Source of the DNA: Rikenellaceae bacterium
GTDB lineage: Bacteria; Bacteroidota; Bacteroidia; Bacteroidales; Rikenellaceae
Assembly: GCA_020859685.1 (NCBI GenBank)
Contig: JAJBVT010000016.1
Coordinates: 1-52,621, forward strand
DNA: 52,621 bases
Direction: 5' to 3'
The notes under the pieces: model-generated
The model's database searches: none
The model's input: only the letters and a program-made list of their open reading frames with translations
What the model was told of the DNA's origin: nothing
Shown: positions 8,937-17,558 of the stretch, piece after piece
Numbering within the stretch: the first letter of the stretch is position 1
Layout of the letters: every line of letters starts with the position of its first letter
Program-made: the position numbers and the translations under genes

Positions 8937-10144
8937 ATCACACCTATCGCCGCCAGTTTGCTCCGGTCGACGTTATATTTGGCTTCGAGCGCCTGAAGGC
9001 CCTCTTCGGTTACCTTTACGGGGCGGTTTAGCCGCCGGGTCTCGCGGTAACCCTCCCACAGTTTTTTCTTCATCGCCTTGGGATTGTATGCCAGCGAGGC
9101 CGATATCCAGCACCCGTGGGTACACCAGCAGTTGGCCTTGTGGCCGTGGCCGATGGCCTCAATCTCTTCCTTCATGGCCTTGCCGTTCATAATGGCCTGC
9201 ACGTCGCACCCGTAATCCTTCACGTTGCCCAGCTCGGGACGCAGTTCGCAGGCGCGGAACCGGCCGTCGTAGTCGATTACCAGTGTGGTCTCGCCCGCCG
9301 TGCAGTCCATTCCCCACGGTTTTGGCCCTTCGAGGTTGTCCGCGCAGATATTGAACATCGTGCGCAGGAACCCCTGGTATACGAACCGGGTGAGGGGACG
9401 CCGCAAGGGGCTGACGCCCTTTGCCATCCGTTTGGCATAGAGGGAGTACATCGGGGCCACCTCGTCCTGTATGGCGCGGAGAGACTGCTCGGTCAGCACT
9501 TTGACGCCCTCCTCGCGGGTCTCGCCGCGGGCGGCTTCGATTATATGGTTCGAGGAGTCGAACCGGCCGTATATCCAGTACATCAGGTCCGAAATCTGGT
9601 CCACGTTGTATTTGGTCATCACCGTGGCGAGGGTCTGGAGCACATAGCCGTCATCGCCGAAGTTGTCGTTAATTTTCTTAATCTGGTCGAGGGCCTTGTA
9701 AAAGTTACCCGGCACGCCGCGCTGCCGGTCGTGGGTGTCGGTGAAACCGTCCATCGAGACGCTGATGGAGACATTGCACTCCGGGCAGCTCTTGCGGATG
9801 CGTTTTACCCACTCCACCACGCGGTCGGCCTGCAGGCCGTTGGTGGGCCAGTTGATATCCTTGATATGGTTGTTGCGGTAGAACATCTCGATGATTTCCG
9901 GCAGGTCTTCCCTGAGGGTCGGCTCGCCGCCCGAAATCCACAGTTTGTTGATATTGCCCGCGGTTTTGGAGATTTTCTTAATCTCGTCGAAGGTCAGCTC
10001 CCCGAGTTTGTCGTCCATGTCGCCCGCGTAGAAACACATGGCGCACTTGGCGTTGCACCGGCCTGTGACGAACAGGAAAATGGATTCGAGCATCCTCTCG
10101 GACTGCATTGTACGGAAAGAACTCCCCTTTCTCTTTGTAGCCAT
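8933..10144 (-). CDS. Radical SAM/SPASM-type enzyme
   Basis: About 403 residues from ATG at 10144; the frame is open further upstream only to a TTG, and the ATG fits better. The radical SAM [4Fe-4S] motif CNAKCAMC (Cys30, 34, 37) is followed by GGEPTLR and a TIM-barrel core (SISVSMDG). The C-terminal part has extra cysteines in DCTAGETTLVIDYDGRFRAC and ANCWCTHGC, as in SPASM/twitch auxiliary-cluster enzymes. It lacks the YCYY pattern of anaerobic sulfatase maturases. Substrate unknown. Tight overlap with a glycosyltransferase suggests modification of the same lipid or peptide product. The first gene of a leftward operon, divergent from pstS. Confidence 0.8.
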   Translation of the reverse strand: MATKRKGSSFRTMQSERMLESIFLFVTGRCNAKCAMCFYAGDMDDKLGELTFDEIKKISKTAGNINKLWISGGEPTLREDLPEIIEMFYRNNHIKDINWPTNGLQADRVVEWVKRIRKSCPECNVSISVSMDGFTDTHDRQRGVPGNFYKALDQIKKINDNFGDDGYVLQTLATVMTKYNVDQISDLMYWIYGRFDSSNHIIEAARGETREEGVKVLTEQSLRAIQDEVAPMYSLYAKRMAKGVSPLRRPLTRFVYQGFLRTMFNICADNLEGPKPWGMDCTAGETTLVIDYDGRFRACELRPELGNVKDYGCDVQAIMNGKAMKEEIEAIGHGHKANCWCTHGCWISASLAYNPKAMKKKLWEGYRETRRLNRPVKVTEEGLQALEAKYNVDRSKLAAIGVI

Positions 10145-10720
10145 AGTTGGGTTTTGTAGGTTTGCGACCGGCAAACGCCGTGGACGTTTACGCGTTCGGT
10201 TTCCACCCGGGGATTCGTGCGAAGATTCCCCGTATCCGGACGGCGGTCGGTCGGTATAAAAGTTTGAGTTACATATTGCCGGGTCCGCCGGACGACGGTC
10301 CGGAAAGTGAAACGGGCACTGTCGTTATGCGGTTCGGTGCGGCTAAAGTAATAAAATATGTCTCACTTTATAGTACGAAATCTGCCCGTATTCATAAAAG
10401 AAACCTTTATTTTGCATATGGAGAGTCGTCCGGTTCCGGCCGCTTCATAAAAAGGTCCATTATGTAGTTTTCCGGTAGGGCGATGCGGGAATATGCTTAC
10501 GGACCCGGCCTTAATCCCGGCCTGCCTTGAGGTTCTTTCCGTCCGGCCCGTACGGGCAATTTACGCTTTTATACGTATTGCCCGTTCCTTATTAAAAGCG
10601 GAATTTTGCAGTGGCCGCGTTGCAGGTTTATCCTGCTGTTTTTCCGGCCGTTATCTTCGGTGCTCACAGTACGGGCGGGTTTATCACCGCCCATGTCAGG
10701 CAAATGTTATGGGAAATTAT
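10145..10720. other. Divergent intergenic region between the radical SAM operon and pstS
   Basis: 576 bp with no supported gene. An open frame runs through 10493-10720 into pstS, but it has no signal peptide and its composition is unlike a protein start. A near-match to the -7 element (TATTTTGC, one base short of TAnnTTTG) lies at 10408-10415. No clear Pho-box equivalent was recognised. Confidence 0.35.
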
Positions 10721-11791
10721 ATGAAAGCAGTTACGGCCCTGGTGGCCTCGGTGGTCCTTTTTTCCTCGTTAACCTCGTGCGGCGGCGGAGGCCGCAGGCA
10801 GCTTGCCGATGGTGAGCTGTCGGGAAACATTTCGCTCTCGGGGGCGTTCGCGCTCTACCCGCTGGCAGTCAAATGGGCCGAGGAGTTCCAGAATATGCAC
10901 CCGGGTGTGCGGATAGATATCTCGGCCGGAGGCGCCGGTAAGGGCATGATGGACGCCCTGGCCAACGTGGTTGACCTGGGCATGGTATCGCGTGACGTGC
11001 AGCCCGCGGAGGTGGGTAACGGCGCCGTGGTGTTCGCCGTGGCGAAGGACGCCGTGGTGGCGACCATTAATGCTGACAACCCGTTCGTCGGGGAGCTTAT
11101 GCGTCGCGGGCTGACTCGGGAGACGGCTGTAAAACTCTGGGTGACCGGTGAGTACCGAACTTGGGGAGACGTGCTAGGTACCGCGGACGATACTCCGGTG
11201 CATGTCTATACCCGCTCCGATGCTTGCGGGGCGGCCGAAACGTGGGCGCAGTGGCTCGGCACCACGCAGGAGGATTTGGGCGGCACGGGCGTCTTCGGCG
11301 ACTCCGGGGTGGCTTCGGCCGTGCAGAAAGACAGACTGGCTATCGGCCTTAACAACCTGTCGTACGCATACGACGAGGGTACACGCCAGCCCAATCCCGG
11401 GATATTGGTCTTTCCCATAGATGTGGACGGCAACGGCCGTATCGATCCGGAGGAGGACTTCTATGCTACCAAGGACGAAATAATTACCGCCATCGCGGCG
11501 GACCTTTACCCGTCGCCCCCGGCGCGCGACCTGTTCCTCGTATCGGGCGGTGTGCCGCAGAAGCCAGCCGTGGCGGAGTTTATAAAGTATATACTTACCG
11601 AAGGCCAGCAGTACAACGTGCCCATAGGCTATATCGGTCTGTCGCAGGAGAAGCTTGACGCCGGGCTGAAACTGCTCGGTGTGGAGGAAACTCAGGCCGA
11701 CACAGAAGAAGCAGAGGGTGTGGTAGGCAGTGAAGATTCCGAAATAGTCGGCGGTTTCGCTGACGGAGAGACTTTTGGAGCAAACGAGTAA
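10721..11791 (+). CDS. pstS: Phosphate ABC transporter substrate-binding lipoprotein PstS
   Basis: 356 residues from ATG at 10721, giving a clean lipoprotein signal (SLTSC, Cys20). An ATG at 10709, four codons earlier, is also possible. The mature part is the PstS-type periplasmic binding fold: ISLSGAFALYPLAVKWAEEF, the glycine-rich GGAGKGMMDA loop, GMVSRDVQ, then TRSDACGAAETWAQWL, which probably includes phosphate ligands. It contains a calcium-loop-like DVDGNGRIDPEE insertion (~residues 230-241) and ends in an acidic tail of about 35 residues (ETQADTEEAE...). The pstC, pstA and pstB genes follow, so phosphate is the expected ligand. A 226-bp gap separates it from pstC, so expression of pstS may be uncoupled from the rest. 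Confidence 0.85.
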   Translation: MKAVTALVASVVLFSSLTSCGGGGRRQLADGELSGNISLSGAFALYPLAVKWAEEFQNMHPGVRIDISAGGAGKGMMDALANVVDLGMVSRDVQPAEVGNGAVVFAVAKDAVVATINADNPFVGELMRRGLTRETAVKLWVTGEYRTWGDVLGTADDTPVHVYTRSDACGAAETWAQWLGTTQEDLGGTGVFGDSGVASAVQKDRLAIGLNNLSYAYDEGTRQPNPGILVFPIDVDGNGRIDPEEDFYATKDEIITAIAADLYPSPPARDLFLVSGGVPQKPAVAEFIKYILTEGQQYNVPIGYIGLSQEKLDAGLKLLGVEETQADTEEAEGVVGSEDSEIVGGFADGETFGANE

Positions 11792-12017
11792 TAAAGGTTA
11801 AAAAATGCTGTTATCGGCGGGGCTGGCATCTTATAATTTAGAGCATAATGCCGTGAGGTTCGGTATAAACAGATAGCCGTAAAGGGCGACAGGAGCCGGT
11901 GGATAGTATGATGAATAATATAACAGTCCGGTCGGCCGAGAAACGGACCGCGGAGGTAGGGCGGTCCGGCAGCATAGGTTTTTTTCCGGAACCGGAAACA
12001 CCGCAGGGTAAATATCT

Positions 12018-12911
12018 ATGATAAATATACGCATCCTGAAAGATAAGACGGCAGGGGGGGTGATGTTCTTTCTTACCATCGCCACCCTGCTGCTGGTTTT
12101 CGTGATGGGGATTGGGCTGTACCTCAAGTCGGCCCCCATCTTCGAGGAGCACTCCCTCAAGGAGCTGCTCTTTTCGAGCAGTTGGAAACCCCTGCGCAAC
12201 GAGTTCGGTTTCCTGCCGTTCCTGATGGGGACGCTGTGGGTCACCGGGCTGGCTATCCTGATAGCCCTGCCCATATCGCTGCTCACGGCCGTGTACCTTA
12301 CCGAGTATGCCCGGCCGGCGGTACGAAAATATGTATTTCCGGCCCTGGATATCCTCGCAGTGCTGCCGTCGGTGATTTACGGCGTGTGGGGTACCCTGCT
12401 AATTGTGCCCGTTATTTCCGAGTGGCTGGCTCCGCACTTTGTGGAGTTTTCGGCCGGGTATACGGTGCTCGCGGGGGGGATTGTGCTGGGTGTGATGATT
12501 TTACCCTTACTGGTTAGTCTGTTTATCGAGCTGTTCACCTCGGTGCCCGACGAACTGCGCGATGCGAGTACCTCGCTCGGGGCCACCCGGTGGCAGACTT
12601 CGAAATTCGTCCTGCTCCGGAAGACCTTCCCGGGGATACTGGCCGCGGTGGTGCTGGCAATTTCGAGGGCCTTCGGCGAGACTATCGCGGTGCTGATGGT
12701 ATGCGGCAACCTGCCACAGGTGCCCGGGTCGGTGTTCGACGCCTGCTACCCGCTTCCGGCCCTGATAGCCAACAACTACGGCGAGATGCTCTCGCTTCCC
12801 AATTACGAAGCCGCGCTGATGTTCGCCGCGCTTATTCTGTTTACCGTGGTACTGCTGTTTAACCTAATCTCGCGGATAGTGCTCTACCGCATCGAAAAAA
12901 CGTTCAGGTAA
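12018..12911 (+). CDS. pstC: Phosphate ABC transporter permease PstC
   Basis: 297 residues, with six hydrophobic membrane segments beginning FFLTIATLLLVFVMGIGLYL. The ABC permease coupling (EAA) loop is visible as ATSLGATRWQTSKFVLLRK-like sequence around residues 190-205, followed by ISRAFGETIAVLMV, which is diagnostic for PstC. It forms the channel with PstA in the inner membrane. The start at 12018 gives a short cytoplasmic lead (MINIRILKDKTAG). The stop overlaps the pstA start by one base (TAATG). The 226 bp upstream hold short inverted repeats but no obvious terminator. Confidence 0.93.
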   Translation: MINIRILKDKTAGGVMFFLTIATLLLVFVMGIGLYLKSAPIFEEHSLKELLFSSSWKPLRNEFGFLPFLMGTLWVTGLAILIALPISLLTAVYLTEYARPAVRKYVFPALDILAVLPSVIYGVWGTLLIVPVISEWLAPHFVEFSAGYTVLAGGIVLGVMILPLLVSLFIELFTSVPDELRDASTSLGATRWQTSKFVLLRKTFPGILAAVVLAISRAFGETIAVLMVCGNLPQVPGSVFDACYPLPALIANNYGEMLSLPNYEAALMFAALILFTVVLLFNLISRIVLYRIEKTFR

Positions 12912-13759
12912 TGAAGGCTAAATTCATAGAAGAGAAGGTTTTCAAGGTGTTTATGATAGCCGCCATGCTGATGGTCTTCGCCTTCGTTATCAGCATTATC
13001 TGGACCATCGTCGAGAAGGGGTGGGGCGCCATGAGCTGGGATATGGTAACCAAACTGCCCGGCGGCGGATTCTATATCGGCAAGGAGGGCGGCTTTCTGA
13101 ACGCCATCGTGGGCTCGCTCTACATAGTTGGTGCCTCCACACTGCTGGGCCTGCTTATAAGTATCCCCGTGGTGTTCTACCTGAACGTCTACCTGAAACG
13201 CAATTCGAAGCTGGGTTACGTGGCCCGGCTGGCCTACGATGTGCTGTTCGGCATACCGTCCATCGTCTACGGGGCTTTCGGGTTTACGATAATGATCTAT
13301 TTCGGGCTGAGGACTTCGCTTCTGGGCGGGATAATCGTGGTGACACTGCTGATTATACCTATCTTTATCCGGTCGATGGACGAGGTGGCCCGCCAGTTCC
13401 CGCGCGATATACTCGAAGCGGCCTACTCGCTGGGCGCTACGAGGCTCGAAACCATAAAGGTGGTGCTCAGGCAGATAGCTCCCGGTATCGCAACCGCCAC
13501 TTTACTATCCGTAGGCCGCGCCATAGGCGACGCGGCCGGGGTGATGTTCACCGCCGGATACACCGACAGTATTCCTACGTCGCTCTCGCAGCCCGCCGCA
13601 ACACTTCCGCTGGCGGTCTTCTTCCAGATGAGCAGTCCCGTGAGGGAGGTGCAGGAGAGGGCTTACGCCGCCGCGCTGGTGCTGACGCTGATAGTGCTCG
13701 TGCTTAGTCTCGGCGGCCGTTTTATCACCAACCGATTCTCAAAAAACAAGATAAAATGA
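12911..13759 (+). CDS. pstA: Phosphate ABC transporter permease PstA
   Basis: 282 residues, six predicted membrane spans. The PstA pattern is present: GGFLNAIVGSLYIVG near residue 60, GIPSIVYGAFGF near 115, the EAA loop AAYSLGATRLETIKVVLRQIAP near 175-195, then SVGRAIGDAAGVMFTAG. It pairs with PstC. Start and stop overlap both neighbours (1 bp with pstC, 4 bp ATGA with pstB), so the three are translated as one unit. Confidence 0.93.
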   Translation: MKAKFIEEKVFKVFMIAAMLMVFAFVISIIWTIVEKGWGAMSWDMVTKLPGGGFYIGKEGGFLNAIVGSLYIVGASTLLGLLISIPVVFYLNVYLKRNSKLGYVARLAYDVLFGIPSIVYGAFGFTIMIYFGLRTSLLGGIIVVTLLIIPIFIRSMDEVARQFPRDILEAAYSLGATRLETIKVVLRQIAPGIATATLLSVGRAIGDAAGVMFTAGYTDSIPTSLSQPAATLPLAVFFQMSSPVREVQERAYAAALVLTLIVLVLSLGGRFITNRFSKNKIK

Positions 13760-14634
13760 AAAACTTTTTATCGCCCCTCGCGCTCGACACCGAACTGCGC
13801 TCGCCCGGGTTGTTCGGCTCCGCGCCCGCGTCGGGAGCGAAGCTGTTCCGCCCCGATTACAAGTTCGTACGCGACGACAACCAGACCGAGATTGCCGTCG
13901 AAGGACTGGACGTATATATCGGTGAGAACCATATCCTGAAAAATATAAATGTCACCATACCCGACAAGCAGATAACCTGCATAATAGGCCCCTCGGGGTG
14001 TGGTAAGTCCACCCTGCTGAAGACCTTCAACCGCCTGATAGACTCGGTGGAAGGGGTCCGGCTGAGCGGCCGGGTGATGGTAAACGGCGAGGATATCGTA
14101 AACGGGCAGGGCGATATCACGCGGCTACGCCGCAAGATGGGGCTCGTGTCGCAGAGACCGTGCCCCCTGCCGATGTCGATTTTCGACAATGTTGCCTACG
14201 GGTGCCGTATTCACGGTATCCGAAACCGGAAGAAACTGCGCATGGTCGTGAAGTTCTACCTTGAGGCCGCCGGGCTGTGGGACGAGGTGAAGGACCGGCT
14301 GAACACTCCCGCCGTACGTCTCTCCATCGGCCAGCAGCAGAGGTTGTGTCTCGCCCGCAGCCTTGCGGTGGAGCCGCAGTTTATTCTGGCCGACGAGGCC
14401 ACCAGCGCCCTCGACCCCATTTCGAGCAAGACCGTCGAGGAGCTGTTCGTCAAACTGAAGGACACCTACTCGATAGTGATGGTGACCCATACCTTGCGGC
14501 AGGCTCTTCGCATCGCCGACAACGTGATATTTATGTATCTGGGCGAAGTGGTAGAAACCGGCCCGGCGGAGCAGGTGTTCAACGACCCGCGGCACGAACT
14601 GACTAAAAAATACCTCTCAGGGGCGTTTAGTTAG
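13756..14634 (+). CDS. pstB: Phosphate ABC transporter ATPase PstB with an N-terminal extension
   Basis: 292 residues. Walker A GPSGCGKST at 78-86, Q-loop around Q133, signature LSIGQQQRLCLARSL at 189-203, Walker B ILADEA with D213/E214, and H-loop MVTHTL. The usual PstB is about 250 residues; this one has roughly 40 extra residues before the first strand (rich in Ser, Pro, Ala, ending FRPDYKF). The signature has Ile where most PstB have Gly (LSGGQ). No phoU gene follows, which is atypical for a pst operon; cysH starts 162 bp downstream. Confidence 0.93.
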   Translation: MKNFLSPLALDTELRSPGLFGSAPASGAKLFRPDYKFVRDDNQTEIAVEGLDVYIGENHILKNINVTIPDKQITCIIGPSGCGKSTLLKTFNRLIDSVEGVRLSGRVMVNGEDIVNGQGDITRLRRKMGLVSQRPCPLPMSIFDNVAYGCRIHGIRNRKKLRMVVKFYLEAAGLWDEVKDRLNTPAVRLSIGQQQRLCLARSLAVEPQFILADEATSALDPISSKTVEELFVKLKDTYSIVMVTHTLRQALRIADNVIFMYLGEVVETGPAEQVFNDPRHELTKKYLSGAFS

Positions 14635-14688
14635 CAGGGCGGCGACGGGGAACGACGCTGGTCTTCCTTTGGAATTAACAATTAAGGA

Positions 14689-14763
14689 GATTCTTCACCG
14701 CGTTCAGAATGGCAATATTATTATGTCATCCCGAGGAGCCTCGAGACGAGAGGTGTCCACCGA
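14689..14763. repeat. GTCATTCTGA-type intergenic repeat units
   Basis: AGATTCTTCACCGCGTTCAG then AATGGC (14689 onward) is an inverted unit. GTCATCCCGAGGAGCCTCGA (14733 onward) is a forward, variant unit. Together they form the same inverted-pair arrangement as at 7400-7539. Confidence 0.5.
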
Positions 14764-14796
14764 TAGTTTCAATAAAAGATTGCAACGACAAAAAAT

Positions 14797-15507
14797 ATGG
14801 ACCGACAGCAACTTGTGAAAATATACGACGAACGGTTCTCCGGTGCGGAGCCGGAAACCGTGCTGGAGCACTTCCTCGGGGAGTTCGGCGACCGGATTGC
14901 GCTCTCGTCGAGCCTGAGTCTGGAGGACCAGGTGCTCACCGATATGGTTTGCCGTATAAAACCGGATACCCGTATTTTTACCCTCGACACGGGAAGGCTC
15001 TTCCCGGAGGCCTACCACCTTATCGACCGCACCAACGACCGCTACCGCACCCGTATCGAGGTGTTCTTCCCGGACGCCGCGCTGGTGCAGGAGATGGTGC
15101 GCGAAGAGGGGGTAAACCTTTTTTACGACAGCGTCGAAAAACGCCGCCGGTGCTGCCATGTACGTAAGATAGAACCGCTCCAAAGGGCGTTCAAAGGACT
15201 GGATGTCTGGATATGCGGCCTTCGCCGGGAGCAGTCGGTGACTCGGAGCGATATGCGGCTCGTGGAGTTCGACCGGGCCAACGGGCTGATAAAACTCAAC
15301 CCGCTTATCGACTGGACGGAGGACCGGGTCCGGGAATATATCCGCCGGAATGCCGTACCGTATAACCGCATGCACGACAAGGGTTACCCGAGCATCGGCT
15401 GCCAGCCCTGCACCCGTGCCGTGGAGGAGGGCGAGGACGTGCGCGCGGGCCGCTGGTGGTGGGAGTCGCCCGAGCATAAGGAGTGCGGCCTGCATAAACG
15501 CGGCTAA
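14797..15507 (+). CDS. cysH: Assimilatory APS/PAPS reductase, iron-sulfur type
   Basis: 236 residues. It reduces activated sulfate (APS or PAPS) to sulfite in the cytoplasm, using thioredoxin or glutaredoxin. The PP-loop-like core has ALSSSLSLEDQVL (35-47) and FTLDTGRL (61-68). The cysteine pairs C119-C120 (RRCCHVRK) and C202/C205 (GCQPCTRAV) would bind a [4Fe-4S] cluster, which marks the APS-reductase type found in many bacteria. The C-terminal KECGLH (C230) carries the catalytic cysteine. It stands alone: no cysDN, cysJI or sulfite reductase genes are next to it. The start at 14797 is the only reasonable ATG. Confidence 0.9.
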   Translation: MDRQQLVKIYDERFSGAEPETVLEHFLGEFGDRIALSSSLSLEDQVLTDMVCRIKPDTRIFTLDTGRLFPEAYHLIDRTNDRYRTRIEVFFPDAALVQEMVREEGVNLFYDSVEKRRRCCHVRKIEPLQRAFKGLDVWICGLRREQSVTRSDMRLVEFDRANGLIKLNPLIDWTEDRVREYIRRNAVPYNRMHDKGYPSIGCQPCTRAVEEGEDVRAGRWWWESPEHKECGLHKRG

Positions 15508-15808
15508 TCGCCGAAACTTTATACCGCATTTTAAAACCTGCCCTTATATCGAGACAGTGGGATTCGCCAGGATTTCAAATTAATACAGGCCGAACGGTAG
15601 AACGGCTTCTTGGGTGTTATACACGACCGCAGACCCGGACGTACTTTTCCGTATCCGCTCAGCGTTGCCGGAAAGGGGGATGTTTAATCGGTCCCACTCA
15701 CCGTATGGGTATTACTATCTTCTCCGCTGGTTTTCTCATACACCGGGAGGTCATGTCCCCGCTATTGTAACAATCTTAGTTAATATTACATTTAACATAC
15801 ATTTATCG

Positions 15809-15876
15809 GCCCACCACTTCGTTCCCCCGGCGGGGCGCACGTCCGCAAAGCAGACGCACATTTCCCTTTAGCGTAA
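15809..15876 (+). repeat. Dispersed two-hairpin intergenic element, copy B
   Basis: GCCCACC (15809-15815) with GGCGGGGC (15829-15836) forms hairpin 1. CGTCCGC AAA GCAGACG (15840-15856) forms hairpin 2 with one mismatch. Then come GCACATTT and GTAAAG. Same order and orientation as copies A and C. Confidence 0.65.
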
Positions 15877-16104
15877 AGAGCATAAAATTACCTAATCTTA
15901 ATACCGTATCGGTACGGCACCGGCCGCTCGTGATGTTCGCCGTCTTTTAGTCGTGTAATCGATAGCATACTAAGGAGTAGTGCATTCCCGAATACGGTGG
16001 TTCTCCGAGGGTGAGAGTTATACCTTAAATATTACGGATTCTGTAATATCACGTAAAAAATTTCTATCGCTAAGAATTGTTACGCATAGCCCCCGGAAAT
16101 AAGT

Positions 16105-16134
16105 GGCGGGAACCCCCGGTAAAGGGTCCCCGCC
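16105..16134 (-). terminator. Possible terminator of the efflux operon
   Basis: GGCGGGAACCC (16105-16115) pairs with GGGTCCCCGCC (16124-16134) with one mismatch and an 8-nt loop. On the minus strand it lies about 60 nt after the outer-membrane factor stop and is followed by ACTTATTT, a weak T tract. Confidence 0.4.
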
Positions 16135-16192
16135 TGGAAAAAAGATTGAAAAAGAAGGTTTACGGTGTGCCGGTATGTATCCGGTAACGGTG

Positions 16193-17554
16193 TTACTCTA
16201 CTCCGCCTCCGAGGGCGTTGTAGAGGTTGATTATGCCCTGAATCTGGTCGTAGGTGTTGGCCACGTCGGCAAGGCGCGCTCCCAGGAGGGCCTGCTCCGC
16301 GGTAAGGATTTCGAGGTAGGTCGTGGAGCCGTGGGCCATTAGCAGCTTGGTGCTTTCCACGGCATCTTCCAGCGAGGTAATCTGGTTTTCGATATAAGGC
16401 CGCTTGTCGCGGGCGGTCTGGTACTGCGTCAGCGCGCCGTTCACTTCGGCCCCGGCGTTGAGCAGAGCTTGCTGAAATTGGATGGCGGCTTGCTCCTGCG
16501 CCGCACGGGCTATTTCGAGCTGGGTGCGGTTGAGCCTGCGGTTGAATATGGGCTGTGTAAGGGAAGCGGCGGCCGACAACAGCAGCTTGCCGGGATTGAC
16601 GATTGCCGAACCCACGCTGTTGGTCCATCCCGCGCTGCCGGCCAGTACAAGCGAGGGGTAGAGGGCCGCCCGTGCTTCGGCGGTCGAATAGTAGGCCTGT
16701 ACCAGCGCCAGTTCGGCGCTCCGCACGTCGGGGCGGTTGGCGAGGAGTTGTACGGGCACCCCGTACGAAAGCCGCTCCGGGAAATACTGCCCGTCGAGCC
16801 GTCCGCGGGCGATGCTGTCGGGCGTATCGAATAGCAGTACCGACAGGCTGTTTTCGAGTCGGTTTATACTCTCCCTCAGGTCGTACAGGGAGGCCTCTAT
16901 GGAGTAATAGTTCGCCGCTGTCTGCGCCACGGCGGCCTCGGTGACCATACCGGCCTCTTTCATGAGGCGCATTGTTCCGACGCTTCGCTCCCATGACCTT
17001 GCAGTCTCGGCCGATATGGCGTACTGCTCGTCGAGCATAAGCAGGGTGTAGTAATGGTCCGCGATTACGGCCATCAGCCACGACCGGACGGCGTTACGGT
17101 ACTCGACGCTCTGCTCGTAAGCGGCTTTACTCCTGCGCTTCGCGTTGGTTTGCTTACCCAGCAGGTCCGCTTCCCAACTCACCGCCAGCGGGATGGTGTA
17201 AACCTGTGTGGCCTTACGAGTGTCGAAACTGCTCACGGCCCCCTCCGGGCTGAAGAAGAACGACGGCACATACGAGAGCCGGGCCGATTTCAGGGCGGCA
17301 TGGGCCTGCTCCACCGACAGGCGCGCAAGATTGATATCGGCGTTGTTGTCGAGTCCCGTGCGGATAAGTTGTTGCAGCAGCGGGTCGGTAAACAGTTCGT
17401 ACCACTTCATATAGGCTATCGAAGCCGTGTCGGCCGTCTCCACCCCCGGGCCGTAAAGGTCGCCGGTGCGCAGATCGTCCGGGCGGGAATAGGGTTTCCA
17501 TATTCCGCACGAACCCAGCAGGGCGGCGCCTAAAAGTATTATTATCTTTTTCAT
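16193..17554 (-). CDS. Outer-membrane efflux lipoprotein, OprM/NodT (TolC) family
   Basis: 453 residues. The signal peptide ends LLGSC (Cys16), so it is lipid-anchored like OprM/CusC. Two OEP repeats follow, with long heptad-rich helices (for example SIAYMKWYELFTDPLLQQLI, then VEQAHAALKSARLSYVPSF; second repeat VPVQLLANRPDVRSAELAL, the hallmark NRPDV motif at ~275, and EARAALYPSLVLAGSAGW). It would form the trimeric exit duct of the tripartite pump with the two upstream genes. The gap to the pump gene is only 4 bp. Confidence 0.92.
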   Translation of the reverse strand: MKKIIILLGAALLGSCGIWKPYSRPDDLRTGDLYGPGVETADTASIAYMKWYELFTDPLLQQLIRTGLDNNADINLARLSVEQAHAALKSARLSYVPSFFFSPEGAVSSFDTRKATQVYTIPLAVSWEADLLGKQTNAKRRSKAAYEQSVEYRNAVRSWLMAVIADHYYTLLMLDEQYAISAETARSWERSVGTMRLMKEAGMVTEAAVAQTAANYYSIEASLYDLRESINRLENSLSVLLFDTPDSIARGRLDGQYFPERLSYGVPVQLLANRPDVRSAELALVQAYYSTAEARAALYPSLVLAGSAGWTNSVGSAIVNPGKLLLSAAASLTQPIFNRRLNRTQLEIARAAQEQAAIQFQQALLNAGAEVNGALTQYQTARDKRPYIENQITSLEDAVESTKLLMAHGSTTYLEILTAEQALLGARLADVANTYDQIQGIINLYNALGGGVE

Positions 17555-17558
17555 CGGA

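Larger units (their letters stand above)
15508..16192. other. 685-bp convergent intergenic region
   Basis: Lies between the ends of cysH and the leftward efflux operon. No gene is supported. It holds copy B of the two-hairpin element and a hairpin at 16105-16134 next to the end of the outer-membrane factor gene. The rest is AT-richer than neighbouring coding DNA. Confidence 0.4.

Noticed and set aside
8933-10144. Radical SAM gene as the sulfatase-maturing enzyme for the Ser-type sulfatase
   Set aside because: It lacks the YCYY-type motif and the cysteine pattern of anaerobic sulfatase maturases, and sits 34 kb away in an operon with a glycosyltransferase.
10493-10720. Extended pstS start 76 codons upstream
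   Set aside because: The extension is Arg/Cys-rich with no signal peptide, and it would place the clear lipoprotein signal inside the protein.
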